Source: Geodermatophilus africanus (GTDB lineage: Bacteria > Actinomycetota > Actinomycetes > Mycobacteriales > Geodermatophilaceae). Taken from it: DNA of 64,000 bases. The stretch is from NCBI RefSeq assembly GCF_900107105.1, contig NZ_FNOT01000001.1, positions 372,001 through 436,000 on the forward strand, given 5' to 3'. The position numbers and the translations under genes were made by a program. Below, piece after piece: positions 30,535 through 40,011 of the stretch; position 1 is the stretch's first letter; every line of letters begins with the position of its first letter. The notes under the pieces were generated by a model. The model saw nothing but the letters and a program-made list of their open reading frames with translations. It did not search any database and was not told the DNA's origin.

Positions 30535-32076
30535 GTGCTCATCGGAGTCCCTCGGGAGACCCGGCCCGGCGAGACGCGCGTGGCGGCGACGCCGGCCACC
30601 GTGCGCCAGCTGACCGCGCTGGGCTACGACGTCGTCGTCGAGGCGGGGGCGGGGACGGCGGCCAGCTCCCCCGACGACGGCTACCGCGAGGCCGGGGCAC
30701 GGGTGGGGACGGCCGACGACGCGTGGGGCGCCGACGTCGTCCTGCACGTGGCCAAGCCGACCCCCGAGGAGGTCGGGCGGCTGCGCGCCGGCGCGGTGCT
30801 GGTCAGCGCCCTCGCTCCCGCGCTCGACCCCGACCTCCTGGCGACGTTGGCCGCCCGGCCGATCACCGCGCTGGCGATGGACGCCGTCCCCCGGATCAGC
30901 CGCGCGCAGTCGCTGGACGTGCTCAGCTCGATGGCCAACATCGCCGGCTACCGGGCGGTGATCGAGGCCGCGCACGCCTTCGGCCGCTCCTTCACCGGAC
31001 AGGTCACCGCGGCCGGCAAGGTGCCCCCCGCAACGGTGCTCGTCGTCGGCGCGGGCGTCGCCGGGCTGGCCGCGATCGGCGCGGCCAGCAGCCTGGGCGC
31101 GATCGTGCGGGCCACCGACGTCCGACCCGAGGTCGCCGAGCAGATCGCCTCGATGGGCGGGCAGTACGTCGGGGTGCCCGCCGACGAGCCGCTGAGCGGC
31201 CGCGGCACCGGCTACGCGAGCGTGACCAGCGAGGACTACGACCGGCGGGCCGCGGAGATGTACGCCGAGCAGGCCCGCGAGGTCGACATCGTCATCACGA
31301 CGGCGCTGATCCCGGGCCGTCCCGCGCCGCGGCTGATCACCGAGGAGATGGTGGCGAGCATGCGGCCGGGCAGCGTGCTGGTCGACATGGCCGCCGCGCA
31401 GGGCGGCAACGTGGCCGGCTCCGTGCCCGACGAGGTCGTGGTCACCCCCAACGGGGTCACGATCATCGGCTACACCGACCTGCCCGGCCGGCTGCCCGGC
31501 CAGGCCTCGCAGCTGTTCGGCACGAACCTGGTCAACCTGGTCAAGTTGCTCACCCCCGGCAAGGACGGGCGGCTGGTGCTCGACCTGGAGGACGTCGTCC
31601 AGCGCTCGATGACCGTGGTGCGCGACGGCGAGCTGCTGTGGCCACCGCCCCCGGTGCAGGTGTCGGCGGCGCCGGCTGCCGCACCGGCCCCGCGCCCGGC
31701 TCCGCCGGCGCCCGCGCCGAGGGCGCCGCGCTCCCCCGCCCGGACCGCCGCCGTCGTCGGGGTCGCCGCGGCGCTGCTGTTCCTGGCGGCCGCGTTCTCG
31801 CCCAACCAGCTGATCGGCAACCTGACCGTGTTCGCGCTCGCGGTCGTCGTCGGCTTCTACGTGATCGGCAACGTGCACCACGCGCTGCACACGCCGCTGA
31901 TGAGCGTCACCAACGCGATCTCCGGGATCATCGTGGTCGGCGCCCTGGTGCAGATCGGCCACACCGGCGCCGTGGTCACCGTGCTCGCCACGGTCGCGGT
32001 GCTGGTCGCCAGCATCAACGTCTTCGGCGGCTTCGCCGTGACCCGCCGCATGCTCGGCATGTTCACGAGGAGCTGA
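30535..32076 (+). CDS. pntA: NAD(P) transhydrogenase subunit alpha, fused type
   Basis: PntA with PntB couples hydride transfer between NADH and NADP to proton flow across the membrane. The 513-residue protein has the NAD-binding domain I ([18 protein letters not shown] at the start, [20 protein letters not shown] near 167-186), then an Ala/Pro linker (about 376-402). Four hydrophobic segments of domain II follow (407-510). This is the long E. coli-type subunit; many bacteria, including mycobacteria, split it into two genes. GTG 30535 follows AGGAGGAA. Confidence 0.92.
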   Translation: MLIGVPRETRPGETRVAATPATVRQLTALGYDVVVEAGAGTAASSPDDGYREAGARVGTADDAWGADVVLHVAKPTPEEVGRLRAGAVLVSALAPALDPDLLATLAARPITALAMDAVPRISRAQSLDVLSSMANIAGYRAVIEAAHAFGRSFTGQVTAAGKVPPATVLVVGAGVAGLAAIGAASSLGAIVRATDVRPEVAEQIASMGGQYVGVPADEPLSGRGTGYASVTSEDYDRRAAEMYAEQAREVDIVITTALIPGRPAPRLITEEMVASMRPGSVLVDMAAAQGGNVAGSVPDEVVVTPNGVTIIGYTDLPGRLPGQASQLFGTNLVNLVKLLTPGKDGRLVLDLEDVVQRSMTVVRDGELLWPPPPVQVSAAPAAAPAPRPAPPAPAPRAPRSPARTAAVVGVAAALLFLAAAFSPNQLIGNLTVFALAVVVGFYVIGNVHHALHTPLMSVTNAISGIIVVGALVQIGHTGAVVTVLATVAVLVASINVFGGFAVTRRMLGMFTRS

Positions 32077-32078
32077 CC

Positions 32079-33485
32079 ATGACCGCCGTCTCCGCCGCCG
32101 CCGCGGCCTACATCGTCTCCGGCCTGCTCTTCGTGCTCAGCCTCGCCGGGCTGTCGAGGCACGAGACCGCGAAGTCGGGCAACGCCTTCGGCATCGCCGG
32201 CATGGCCATCGCCCTCGCCGCCACCGTCGGGCTGGCCGCCCGCAGCATCGAGGCCGCCGCCGTCGGGCTGATCGTCGTCGCCATGGCCGGCGGCGCGGCG
32301 ATCGGGCTGTGGCGGGCCCGCCGGGTCGCGATGACCGGCATGCCCGAGCTCATCGCGCTGCTGCACAGCTTCGTCGGCCTGGCCGCCGTCCTCGTCGGCT
32401 GGAACGGCTACCTGTCGGTCGAGGCGGACGCCGGGGAGCAGACCGAGGTGCCGGCCGGCCTGCTCGGCATCCACTCCGCCGAGGTGGGGATCGGCGTCTT
32501 CATCGGCGCGGTCACCCTCACCGGCTCGATCGTGGCCTTCCTCAAGCTCTCGGCGCGGATCAAGAGCAACCCGCTGATGCTGCCGGGCCGCAATTGGCTC
32601 AACCTCGGCGCGCTGGTCGCCTTCGCCGCGCTCACCGTGGCCTTCGTCGTGGCGCCGTCGCTCGGGGTGCTGGCCGCGATCACGGTGCTCGCGCTGGCAC
32701 TGGGGTGGCACCTGGTCGCCTCCATCGGCGGCGGCGACATGCCGGTCGTCGTCTCGATGCTCAACAGCTACTCGGGCTGGGCGGCCGCGGCCTCGGGCTT
32801 CCTGCTGGACAACGACCTGCTGATCATCACCGGCGCGCTGGTCGGCTCCTCGGGTGCCTACCTCAGCTACATCATGTGCCGGGCGATGAACCGGTCGTTC
32901 CTGTCGGTCATCGCCGGCGGCTTCGGCAACGAGGGCAGCACCGCCTCCGGCACCGAGGACGGTGAGCACACCGAGATCACCGCCGAGGAGGTCGCCCAGC
33001 TGCTGCGCGACGCCGGGTCGGTGGTCATCACGCCCGGCTACGGCATGGCGGTGGCGCACGCGCAGTACCCGGTCGCCGAGCTCACCCGCACGCTCAGCGA
33101 GAAGGGCGTCGCGGTGCGGTTCGGCATCCACCCGGTCGCCGGCCGGCTGCCCGGGCACATGAACGTGCTGCTGGCCGAGGCGAAGGTGCCCTACGACATC
33201 GTCCTGGAGATGGACGAGATCAACGACGACCTCGCCAAGACCGACGTGGTCCTGGTCATCGGCGCCAACGACACGGTGAACCCGGCCGCGCTCGAGGACC
33301 CGGGCAGCCCGATCGCCGGCATGCCGGTGCTGCAGGTGTGGGAGGCCGAGCACGTCGTCGTCTTCAAGCGGTCGATGAGCACCGGCTACGCCGGCGTGCA
33401 GAACCCGCTGTTCTTCCGGGAGAACACCCGGATGCTCTTCGGCGACGCCCGCGAGCGGGTGGAGGACATCCTCAAGGCGCTCTGA
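32079..33485 (+). CDS. pntB: NAD(P) transhydrogenase subunit beta
   Basis: PntB supplies the rest of the proton channel and the NADP(H)-binding domain III. The 468 residues begin with about eight or nine membrane segments (5-265). Domain III is near 290-468, with [56 protein letters not shown] and the final [17 protein letters not shown], all highly conserved. The start follows the pntA stop by two bases. The pair probably supplies NADPH. Confidence 0.95.
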   Translation: MTAVSAAAAAYIVSGLLFVLSLAGLSRHETAKSGNAFGIAGMAIALAATVGLAARSIEAAAVGLIVVAMAGGAAIGLWRARRVAMTGMPELIALLHSFVGLAAVLVGWNGYLSVEADAGEQTEVPAGLLGIHSAEVGIGVFIGAVTLTGSIVAFLKLSARIKSNPLMLPGRNWLNLGALVAFAALTVAFVVAPSLGVLAAITVLALALGWHLVASIGGGDMPVVVSMLNSYSGWAAAASGFLLDNDLLIITGALVGSSGAYLSYIMCRAMNRSFLSVIAGGFGNEGSTASGTEDGEHTEITAEEVAQLLRDAGSVVITPGYGMAVAHAQYPVAELTRTLSEKGVAVRFGIHPVAGRLPGHMNVLLAEAKVPYDIVLEMDEINDDLAKTDVVLVIGANDTVNPAALEDPGSPIAGMPVLQVWEAEHVVVFKRSMSTGYAGVQNPLFFRENTRMLFGDARERVEDILKAL

Positions 33486-33525
33486 CGGTTTGCGGGGACG
33501 GCCGGGTCCGGCGACGGTGGGGGTC

Positions 33526-33969
33526 GTGGACCCCTTCCGCGGCCTCGGCCTCCCCCGCATCCCCGGGCTGTCCGAGCTGATCGACGTCCTGCAGAAGCAG
33601 ACCGAGGCGCTCGCGCAGCTGCCGCGGACGCTCACCGACCTCAACACCGCCGTCCGGGAGCTGATCACGGCCACCCGGGTGGCCACCGAGACCATCGCCT
33701 CGGCGCAGCGGACCGCCGAGCGGCTCGAGGGCCTGGTCGACGATCTGGAGGAGCCGGTACGGGCGCTGCGCCCCGGGCTGGAGCGCGTCGGCCGGGTGCT
33801 CGACGACCCGGCCATCGAGACCGTGCCCGACACCCTGCGGACCGTCGCCGACGACCTGCTGCCGCTGGTGCACGGGCTGCGGCAGGCCACCGACCGGGTC
33901 GGCTCGCTGACCGGTTTCCTGCGCCGCCGTGCGCCCGGGCGGGACGGCGGGCCGGAGGACGACCTCTAG
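33526..33969 (+). CDS. Coiled-coil-like helical protein
   Basis: The 147-residue protein is almost entirely predicted helix with regular heptad-like leucine/valine spacing from residue 20 to 130 (TEALAQLPRTLTDLNTAVRE; EPVRALRPGLERVGRVLDD). It opens VDPFRGLGLPRIPGLSELID and ends in a basic and then acidic tail. I recognise no named family, though similar small proteins occur in actinobacteria. GTG 33526 has a G-rich ribosome site upstream. Its stop overlaps the stop of the convergent GXWXG gene by four bases. Confidence 0.65.
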   Translation: MDPFRGLGLPRIPGLSELIDVLQKQTEALAQLPRTLTDLNTAVRELITATRVATETIASAQRTAERLEGLVDDLEEPVRALRPGLERVGRVLDDPAIETVPDTLRTVADDLLPLVHGLRQATDRVGSLTGFLRRRAPGRDGGPEDDL

Positions 33970-34505
33970 TCCCGCTCGAGCAGGAAGGCGAACGGGTCGG
34001 GCAGTCCCCGCATGTCCATGAGCCCGAGCAGCAGGTCCGGCGTCACCCGGCGGAAGACGTCGACCACCGGCAGCCGGTCGTAGACCAGCGCCGCGGTGGG
34101 CACCCCGCGGTGCACCACCGGGCGCAGCCGGGCGGTGGGCCGGCGGGTGGTCAGCAGCGGCCGGACGGCGGCGAACGCCAGCCGGGCCGGGGCGCTGCGG
34201 GCCAGGCCCGGCGCGCGGCGCAGCAGGGTCAGCGGGGCGGGCGCGGGGTCGACCGGGCGCGGCCGGCCGGAGCGGTCCGGGAACAGCAGCGGGTGCACCG
34301 TGTCGGCGTCGAGCACCTCCTTGCCCCACCAGCGGTGCGCCGGGAGCAGGCCGTCGAGCGGCGAGCCGGTGGGCAGCTCGGCGCCCCGCCAGCGGCCGGT
34401 CATCTCCGCGACCGCGACGCCGGGCAGCCGGTCGGCGAACGCCAGCACGTCGGCCGGCGCCGCCCCGACGCGGTGCCGCTCGACCCACCGCTCGGCGTCG
34501 CTCAC
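33966..34505 (-). CDS. GXWXG / DUF4334 domain protein
   Basis: This 179-residue protein carries the GXWXG motif (GRWRG near residue 37) and a matching C-terminal DUF4334-like part with [23 protein letters not shown] and LLGLMDMRG. Such proteins are small cytosolic beta-barrel candidates of unknown function. ATG 34505 overlaps the stop of the pentapeptide gene by four bases, so they are co-translated and probably work together or respond to the same signal. Confidence 0.8.
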   Translation of the reverse strand: MSDAERWVERHRVGAAPADVLAFADRLPGVAVAEMTGRWRGAELPTGSPLDGLLPAHRWWGKEVLDADTVHPLLFPDRSGRPRPVDPAPAPLTLLRRAPGLARSAPARLAFAAVRPLLTTRRPTARLRPVVHRGVPTAALVYDRLPVVDVFRRVTPDLLLGLMDMRGLPDPFAFLLERD

Positions 34506-35344
34506 GAGTCCTCCCAGTGCGCCGGGTGCTCGAGCCCGGCCGGCAGCCGGGTCGTGGCGTCGCCGCGGGCCCCGGCCACCTGGCGCCGGGTGAGGAACAG
34601 CGCGCCGGAGAGGTCGGTGCCGCCCACGTCCGCGCCTCGCAGGTCGGCGCCGAGCAGGTCGGTTCGGTGGAGGTCGGCGCCGCGCAGGTCCGCGCCGATC
34701 AGCAGGGCCCCGCGCAGGCTGACGCCGCGCAGCTCCGCACGCCGCAGGTCGGCGCCCACCAGGTCCGCGTTGCGCCGTTCGGCCCGGCGCCGACCCCCCG
34801 ACCGCGGCCGGACGCCGGACCGCGCCAGCTCGCTGACCGACAGCAGCAGCGCGCCCACCTCCGCCTTGAGGGCGCCGGCGTCGACGGCCGCGAGCTCGTC
34901 GGGGCCGGCGGCGGTGAGGTGGGCGGTGCGCTCGTGCGCGGCGGCCAGCTCCCGGTGCAGCGGCGCGGCGGCGTCCAGGGCGCGGGCCTCGGCCAGGTAC
35001 CAGAGCAGCTCGTGCAGCAGCCGCTGGACGCCGAAGGCCGCGAACACCGTCGCCGCCTGCTCCGGGGACTCACGCCAGTGTGAGGAGCCGGCGAACGTCA
35101 CCTGCACCGTCTGCTGCCCGGCGCCGAAGCAGTCGAAGACCGTGCAGCCGGGGAAGCCGCGCTCGCGCAGTTGCGCGTGGATGCCGCAGCGGTCGTCGTC
35201 CTGGAGGTTCGGGCAGGCGGACCCGGCCGGCTTGTCGATGGCGAAGTCGGCCGAGGCGGCGAACGCCGGGGCGACGCAGCACAGTCCCGTGCACCGGGTG
35301 CAGTCGGCGCGCAGCCGGGCGCGGGCCGCGACGGCGTCGGGCAC
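34502..35344 (-). CDS. Cys-cluster (YkgJ-like) protein with C-terminal pentapeptide repeats
   Basis: The 280-residue protein fuses two parts. Residues 12-75 contain a CTRCTGLCC motif, then [16 protein letters not shown] and GCTVFDC, the spacing of YkgJ-type zinc/iron-chelating clusters. After a helical linker, residues 188-250 form pentapeptide repeats ([36 protein letters not shown]), which fold as a right-handed beta-helix. The repeat part is short, about twelve units. The function is unknown. It is the first gene of a two-gene operon with the GXWXG protein. Confidence 0.82.
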   Translation of the reverse strand: MPDAVAARARLRADCTRCTGLCCVAPAFAASADFAIDKPAGSACPNLQDDDRCGIHAQLRERGFPGCTVFDCFGAGQQTVQVTFAGSSHWRESPEQAATVFAAFGVQRLLHELLWYLAEARALDAAAPLHRELAAAHERTAHLTAAGPDELAAVDAGALKAEVGALLLSVSELARSGVRPRSGGRRRAERRNADLVGADLRRAELRGVSLRGALLIGADLRGADLHRTDLLGADLRGADVGGTDLSGALFLTRRQVAGARGDATTRLPAGLEHPAHWEDS

Positions 35345-35358
35345 GGGCGCTCCTCGGC

Positions 35359-35568
35359 TCAGGTGGTCGGGCGCTCGAGGGTCACGAGCACGCCCTCGAC
35401 GCCGCCCGGGCCGATCCGGCCCTTGACCTCGACGGACGTGATCGCTTTGAGCTGCCAGCCCTCGCGGGCGTGCTGGTTGAGCACCTTCTCCAGCTTGTCA
35501 CCCGACATCTTCCCGCCGATGAGCCCCTCGCGGAGCTCGACCACCCGGTACTCGAAGCGCTGTGCCAC
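35359..35568 (-). CDS. DUF4177 family protein
   Basis: This 69-residue protein matches the small DUF4177 family: [18 protein letters not shown] at the start and [21 protein letters not shown] in the middle, the GWEL-like core of the family. The role is unknown; relatives are often encoded near membrane or envelope genes. GTG 35568 has a strong GAGGAGGA ribosome site. It lies 14 bases before the start of the pentapeptide gene on the same strand and may be the true first gene of that operon. Confidence 0.82.
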   Translation of the reverse strand: MAQRFEYRVVELREGLIGGKMSGDKLEKVLNQHAREGWQLKAITSVEVKGRIGPGGVEGVLVTLERPTT

Positions 35569-35613
35569 GGCGTCCTCCTCGTCTCCGTCGTGCCCTGCCG
35601 CGATGATGCCTGA

Positions 35614-35997
35614 GTGGACGTGCTGAGCAGCCGGGTCCTCCTGCGGCCGGTCGACCCCGGGCGGTCGCAGGCCTTCTACCGCGACGTCCTGGGTCTGGCG
35701 GTGTACCGCGAGTTCGGCCCGCCCGAGCACCCCGGCCTGGTGTTCTTCCTCGGCAACGGCCTGCTCGAGGTCTCCGGGCCCGGGGACGAACCGCCGCGCG
35801 GCCTCGCGTTGTGGTTGCAGGTGCGCGACGTCGCCGCCGAGGTCGACCGGCTGCGCGCCGCAGGGACGACGGTGCTGCGCGACCCGCGCACCGAACCGTG
35901 GGGGCTGGTCGAGGCGTGGGTCGCCGCCCCCGAGGGCGTGCGGATCGTGCTCGTCCAGGTGCCCGCCGACCACCCGCTCCGGCGCGACCAGCGGTAG
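35614..35997 (+). CDS. VOC family (glyoxalase/bleomycin resistance-like) protein
   Basis: The 127-residue protein has one vicinal oxygen chelate module pair: SRVLLRPVDPGRSQAFYRDVLGLAVYREF at the start (split across 5-34) and LRDPRTEPWGLVEAWVAAPEG near the end. VOC proteins bind a metal and act as lyases, dioxygenases or drug binders. Nothing here fixes the reaction. GTG 35614 is divergent from the DUF4177 gene with only 45 bases between, so the promoters overlap. Confidence 0.8.
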   Translation: MDVLSSRVLLRPVDPGRSQAFYRDVLGLAVYREFGPPEHPGLVFFLGNGLLEVSGPGDEPPRGLALWLQVRDVAAEVDRLRAAGTTVLRDPRTEPWGLVEAWVAAPEGVRIVLVQVPADHPLRRDQR

Positions 35998-35998
35998 C

Positions 35999-36394
35999 TC
36001 AGGCGCGCGGCGTCGTCCCGTCGTCGGGGTCGGCCGGGTCGCCGGGACGGCGGACCAGGTCGGCCACCGACTCCTCCAACCGGGCCCAGGTCGAGCTCCA
36101 CTCCACCAGCGGCTCGAGGATCCGCTCGAAGACGGCGAGCTGCTCGTCGAAGGCCTGCAGCTGGGCGGTCATCGCCGCGATCTGCTGCCGCTGACTGCGC
36201 ACCGCCCGGTCGATGGCGCGCAGCTGGGCCGCCGACAACGCACCGGGCGGCGAGGGCAGCCGCGGCATGGAGAAGGGCACCGCGCCCCGCGCGCGGTCGG
36301 TGAAGGCGCGCAACTGGCCGACGAACTCCTCGACCGACCGGCTCACCCGGTTGCCCGACCCGCTCTCGCGGCCGCCCGCATCCTGCTCGCTCAT
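35999..36394 (-). CDS. Hypothetical protein with coiled-coil segment
   Basis: The 131-residue protein contains a Pro-rich middle (PFSMPRLPSPPGAL) and a long predicted helix after it (AAQLRAIDRAVRSQRQQIAA and onward to about residue 115), then an acidic end. This arrangement recalls helical scaffolding proteins but I recognise no family. ATG 36394 is the first plausible start; the frame extends to 36616 without conserved sequence. It is convergent with the VOC gene, with one base between their stops. Confidence 0.6.
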   Translation of the reverse strand: MSEQDAGGRESGSGNRVSRSVEEFVGQLRAFTDRARGAVPFSMPRLPSPPGALSAAQLRAIDRAVRSQRQQIAAMTAQLQAFDEQLAVFERILEPLVEWSSTWARLEESVADLVRRPGDPADPDDGTTPRA

Positions 36395-36452
36395 GGCCCC
36401 ATGATCCCGCCGACGGGTCCCCGGCGCGCTCCCGGCGTGCCACGCTGGGGTC

Positions 36453-36962
36453 GTGCTGTGGGCGCAGCTCGTCGCGGTGGTGCACGGGCTCGCCGTCGTC
36501 CTCATGCTGACCGGCGCGCTGGTCGCGCTGCGCCATCCCCGGCTGCTGTGGGTGCACGCACCGGTCGCGGCGGCGATCCTCGCGGTCCACCTGGCCGGGG
36601 CGCCGTGCCCGCTCACCGACCTGGAGCTGGCGCTGCGCGAGCGGGCCGGCGGTGAGCCGTACCCCGGCGGGTTCCTCGGCCACTACGCCCTGGCCCCGTT
36701 CGGGCTCGACGTCGCCGGCCCCGCCGTCCAGGCCGGCATCTACACCGTCGCGCTGGTGCCCAACGTGCTCGGCTACGGGCTGCTGGCCGCGCGGGCCGCT
36801 CGCGAGCCCCGTAGGTGTGCGAGAACGGTGGTCTCCGTCGGGGTCGAGGCCACACTTTCCGCACAGCCGCGCGTCCCCCTCCGGGGCGCAGGGCTCAGCC
36901 GCCGGTCAGCGCCTTCAGGGTCTCCGCGTTGCGGACCGCGTGCCCGTGCCCGTCGTTGTTGA
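36453..36962 (+). CDS. DUF2784 membrane protein
   Basis: The protein has about four membrane helices in residues 5-115 and the DUF2784 features ALRHPRLLWVHAPVAAAIL, CPLTDLELALRERAGG and PGGFLGHYALAPFGL. Its role is unknown. Relatives have about 120-130 residues; here the frame continues to 169, and the last 45 residues are basic, low-complexity sequence that overlaps the end of the convergent DUF72 gene by 68 bases. The tail may therefore be a run-on after loss of an earlier stop. GTG 36453 starts just before the first helix. Confidence 0.75.
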   Translation: MLWAQLVAVVHGLAVVLMLTGALVALRHPRLLWVHAPVAAAILAVHLAGAPCPLTDLELALRERAGGEPYPGGFLGHYALAPFGLDVAGPAVQAGIYTVALVPNVLGYGLLAARAAREPRRCARTVVSVGVEATLSAQPRVPLRGAGLSRRSAPSGSPRCGPRARARRC

Positions 36963-37617
36963 AGTAGGCGTAGACGTCGCGGCCGGCGCCCGCCCACTCG
37001 CCGATCCGGTCGGCCCACCAGCGCAGGTCGGCGTCGGGGTAGGAGCCGGCGTAGAGGTGGGCGTCGTCCGGGCCGTGCAGCCGCACGTACACGAACGGCG
37101 CGGTCGCCCGCAGCACGCACGGCAGGCCGGCGCCGCTCATCACGCAGTACGCCGCGCCGTGCCGCTCGAGCAGCGCGTACACCGCCTCGTCGTGCCAACT
37201 GGGGTGGCGGAACTCCACCGCGACCCGCAGCCAGTCCGGCAGCAGGCCGAGGAAGAAGTCGAGCCGGGCGTCGTCGCGGGCCTGGGTCGGCGCCAGCTGT
37301 ACCAGCAGGACGGCGCGCCTGTCGCCCAGCTCGTGCCAGCACTCGGTGAGCCGGCCGACCCACGTCTCGGGCGCGTACAGCCGCTTGGCGTGGGTCAGCC
37401 CGCGCGGGGCCTTGACGGAGAGCTGGAAGCCGGGGGGCAGCCGGCGGCGCCAGGAGGCGAAGGTCGCGGTGCGCGGCCAGCGGTAGAAGCTGGCGTTGAG
37501 CTCGACGGTGCCGAAGCGCCGGACGTAGTGCGCCAGCCGGTCGCGCGGCGGCGTGCCCGGCGGGTAGAGGACGCCGTCCCAGTGGTCGTAGCTCCAGCCC
37601 GACGTCCCCACGTGCAC
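36895..37617 (-). CDS. DUF72 domain protein
   Basis: This 240-residue protein is a DUF72 (YecE-like) TIM-barrel family member: VGTSGWSYDHWDGVLYPPG at the start, TVELNASFYRWP near 38-49, KAPRGLTHAKRL near 70 and VEFRHPSWHDEAVY near 133; it ends with AYFNNDGHGHAVRNA. No enzymatic activity is established for the family. GTG 37617 lies two bases from the methyltransferase stop, so the two are probably co-transcribed. Confidence 0.88.
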   Translation of the reverse strand: MHVGTSGWSYDHWDGVLYPPGTPPRDRLAHYVRRFGTVELNASFYRWPRTATFASWRRRLPPGFQLSVKAPRGLTHAKRLYAPETWVGRLTECWHELGDRRAVLLVQLAPTQARDDARLDFFLGLLPDWLRVAVEFRHPSWHDEAVYALLERHGAAYCVMSGAGLPCVLRATAPFVYVRLHGPDDAHLYAGSYPDADLRWWADRIGEWAGAGRDVYAYFNNDGHGHAVRNAETLKALTGG

Positions 37618-37619
37618 GC

Positions 37620-38264
37620 TCAGGGCAGCCGCCAGACCGTCGTCCGCCGCAGCCCCGGGCCCTCGGTCTCCGGGATCTCGTACACGGCGACGGCCTCGAG
37701 CCGGTCGTGCGGCAGGTAGGGGCGGCCGGGGTCGCCGACGTAGACCTCGAGGCCGCGGGCGCGGGCCCGGTCGAGGAAGGGCAGCACCCGCTCGGTCATC
37801 TCCCGGTCGTAGCAGACGTCACCGGCGAGGACGACGTCGGCGCCCACCGGATCGCGGCCCAGGACGTCACCGGTGACGCTGATCCCGCCGACGCCGTTGA
37901 GGCCGGCGTTGACGCCGACCGCCGTCCGGCTGAACGGGTCGACGTCGCTGGCCAGTACCGAGCGGGCGCCGGCGAGGCGCGCGGCCAGCGCCACCAGCCC
38001 GCTGCCGGAGCCGAGGTCGAGGACGACCCGCCCGGCCACCACCCCCGGGGTGTCGAGCACGTAGCGGGCCAGGGCCTGCCCGCCGGGCCAGGCCGCGGCC
38101 CAGAACGGTGGGCTCTCCCCCGCCCCGCCGTCGGCGGCCTCCATCGCCTCCCACAGGGCGACGACGTCGTCGGCCACGTGCAGCCGGACCTCCGGGACCG
38201 CGGAGGGCCGCCGCACCTGGGTGTGTGCGCGGACGAAGGCGGAGGGGACGGCGCGGGCGGTCAC
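37620..38264 (-). CDS. Class I methyltransferase (ETFB/lysine methyltransferase-like)
   Basis: The 214-residue protein has the S-adenosylmethionine fold: [15 protein letters not shown], then motif [17 protein letters not shown] near 80-95, the acidic loop ASDVDPF near 105 and [21 protein letters not shown] near 143. The [14 protein letters not shown] segment is typical of ETFB/nicotinamide N-methyltransferase-like protein methyltransferases; the target is unknown. GTG 38264 is chosen; upstream sequence is not conserved. It precedes the DUF72 gene directly. Confidence 0.83.
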   Translation of the reverse strand: MTARAVPSAFVRAHTQVRRPSAVPEVRLHVADDVVALWEAMEAADGGAGESPPFWAAAWPGGQALARYVLDTPGVVAGRVVLDLGSGSGLVALAARLAGARSVLASDVDPFSRTAVGVNAGLNGVGGISVTGDVLGRDPVGADVVLAGDVCYDREMTERVLPFLDRARARGLEVYVGDPGRPYLPHDRLEAVAVYEIPETEGPGLRRTTVWRLP

Positions 38265-38323
38265 GTCCCGCAGTCCACCACGGGGCCGCACCCGGGCAGC
38301 GGGCCGCCTGGGAGCATCCGCCC

Positions 38324-38661
38324 GTGCTCGTCGCCCGGTCGATCGCCCTGTTCCTCGCCGCCGCGCTGCTCGAGATCGGCGGCGCCTGGCTGGTCTGGCA
38401 GGGCGTGCGAGAGCACCGCGGCTGGCTCTGGATCGGCCTGGGGGTGGTGGCCCTCGGCGCCTACGGCTTCGTCGCCACCCTGCAGCCGGACGCCTCGTTC
38501 GGCCGGGTCCTGGCGGCCTACGGCGGTGTCTTCGTCGCCGGGAGCCTCGCCTGGGGCATGGCGCGCTGGACGGCTACCGGCCGGACCGTTACGACGTGGC
38601 CGGCGCGCTGGTCTGCCTCGTCGGCGTGGCGATGATCATGTACGCGCCGCGGGGCGGCTGA
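38324..38661 (+). pseudogene. YnfA/UPF0060 family membrane protein, frameshifted
   Basis: Two reading frames together give a complete UPF0060 protein of 111 residues: [35 protein letters not shown] in the first frame, then [20 protein letters not shown] and [11 protein letters not shown] in the second. The break is at GCGCGC 38561-38566, where two extra bases (one GC unit) separate MA from LDGY. Removing them restores the family length exactly. UPF0060 proteins are four-helix membrane proteins of the small drug-transporter type. Either the gene is broken, slippage restores the frame, or the two bases are a sequence error. Confidence 0.82.
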
Positions 38662-38674
38662 CCCCGGACACGGC

Positions 38675-38709
38675 CGAGGGCCGCTCCCGCGGTGCGGGAA
38701 CGGCCCTCG
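38675..38709. terminator. Hairpin between ynfA and the transglycosylase gene
   Basis: CGAGGGCCG (38675-38683) pairs with CGGCCCTCG (38701-38709); the inner TCCCGC and GCGGGA pair as well, leaving a short loop. It lies between two convergent genes and probably ends both. A GGTCCTTC block of the stop-anchored element family follows at 38739-38746 next to the transglycosylase stop. Confidence 0.75.
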
Positions 38710-38745
38710 ACGGCCCGAGCGAGGCGTGGGGGAAGGGTGGTCCTT

Positions 38746-39588
38746 CTAGTACCAGCCGTTGGCCTGCGAGTGCGACCAGGCGCCGCAGGGGCTGCCGTAG
38801 CGGTTCTCGATGTAGATCAGGCCGGCGTCGATCTGCCGGTAGCCGTCCGACGTCTTGGCGATGCCGGTGCTCGCCCAGGTCGAGTTCAGGAACTGCGGGA
38901 TGCCGTAGGCGGTGCTGGTGGGGTTCTGCGCGTTGGGGTTCCAGCCGCTCTCCTTGCCCCACAGCTTCTCCAGGCAGCTGAACTGCTCGGCGCTGCCGAC
39001 CTTGGCCATCGCGTACTCCTTGTAGGAGCCGCGCGGCGCGGGCGACGACGACGAGCTGCCGGCGGCCGGCGCCGCAGCCGGGGCGGACGCGGCCGCCTCG
39101 CGCTGGGCGGCCTCGCGGGCGGCGGCCTCGGCCGCGGCCTTCTCGGCAGCAGCGCGCTCCGCGGCTTCCCGGGCGGCCTGCTCGGCGGCGGCCTTCTCGG
39201 CGGCCTGGCGGTCCAGCTCGGCCTGCTCGGCGGCGGCCTGCGCCTGCGCGGCCTGCGCCTCGGCGGCCTGGCGCTCGCTGCGCGAGGCGGCGAGGTCCTG
39301 CAGCGGGGCCAGCTCGGTGGCGGCCGGGGCGCTGAGCGGCTGCTGCGCGCCGTCGGCGGTGATGCCGAGCTGCTGGGCGACGCTCACGGAGGCGGGGACC
39401 GTCTCGGTCTCGGCCTCGGCGGCCGGCTGCGTGCCGACGACGGTGGTGACGACGATCGCGCCGGCGGCGGCCGTGGCCAGCAGGATCGCCGGGCGGCGGC
39501 CGTGGGAGGGCAGCCGCAGGCGGCGCCTGACGGTGCGGTCGGTGGAGGCGTCGGTGGCCGGGACGGCCGGGAACTGCTTGGTGTTCAT
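38746..39588 (-). CDS. Secreted transglycosylase-like (resuscitation-factor-like) protein
   Basis: The 280-residue protein has a basic start, a hydrophobic signal/anchor (ILLATAAAGAIVVTTVVGT, about 35-53), a long alanine/glutamate coiled-coil region (about 100-170) and a C-terminal lysozyme-like domain. In the last part the likely catalytic glutamate is in LWGKESGWNPNAQNP, followed by STAYGIPQFLNSTWA and IENRYGSPCGAWSHSQANGWY (split); two cysteines may pair. It would cleave or bind peptidoglycan outside the membrane. A long leader with a c-di-AMP riboswitch precedes it, as for rpf-type genes of actinobacteria. Confidence 0.88.
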   Translation of the reverse strand: MNTKQFPAVPATDASTDRTVRRRLRLPSHGRRPAILLATAAAGAIVVTTVVGTQPAAEAETETVPASVSVAQQLGITADGAQQPLSAPAATELAPLQDLAASRSERQAAEAQAAQAQAAAEQAELDRQAAEKAAAEQAAREAAERAAAEKAAAEAAAREAAQREAAASAPAAAPAAGSSSSSPAPRGSYKEYAMAKVGSAEQFSCLEKLWGKESGWNPNAQNPTSTAYGIPQFLNSTWASTGIAKTSDGYRQIDAGLIYIENRYGSPCGAWSHSQANGWY

Positions 39589-39814
39589 CAGGCGGGGGTG
39601 CTCCGTGGCGAGAGGGCGCGCGGGGTCGGTCCTCCTGGCAGAGGACAGCCCGGTGCGGCGCGGTCTACGGGGGATGCCGGCGGATCAGGAAGAGCCGGCG
39701 GGCGCGATCGGGTGCCGGGTCAGCTGGCCGGGGAGGAGGCGCGAGGTGCGCATGGCCGGGCGAGCCGGCGAGCCGTGAGGGCCCGGGGGCGGGGCATGCG
39801 GAGTGCTCCGTTCT

Positions 39815-39948
39815 TCCGTGAGCCGCCTACCGAGTTAGCTGACGGGTTCGGGCGGGAAGCAGCCCTACCGGCCCGCGCATCGTGCTCGCGGGCGGGATTC
39901 ACCCCAGTACTGCGGTGGGTCCCCGGCTCGCGCCCGCTGGCGGCGGAC
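39815..39948 (-). ncRNA. ydaO-type cyclic di-AMP riboswitch
   Basis: On the minus strand the conserved blocks appear in the ydaO/yuaA order: GAGCCGGGGACCCA, GGGGUGAAUCCC, GGUAGGGCUGC, then CCGAACCCGUCAGCUAACUC and GGUAGGCGGC. The CCGCC arm near 39943 pairs with GGCGGC at 39822-39827 to form P1. It lies about 230 bases before the transglycosylase start. In bacteria such switches turn off wall-hydrolase genes when c-di-AMP is bound; here CGGAGCACUCCG and GC-rich hairpins downstream could be the expression platform. Confidence 0.92.
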
Positions 39949-40011
39949 ACGACTCGGCGGCGTCCGGTCAGGCTCCCCGAGCGGGGACGAGACGACCGAC
40001 CGGACTCAGCC

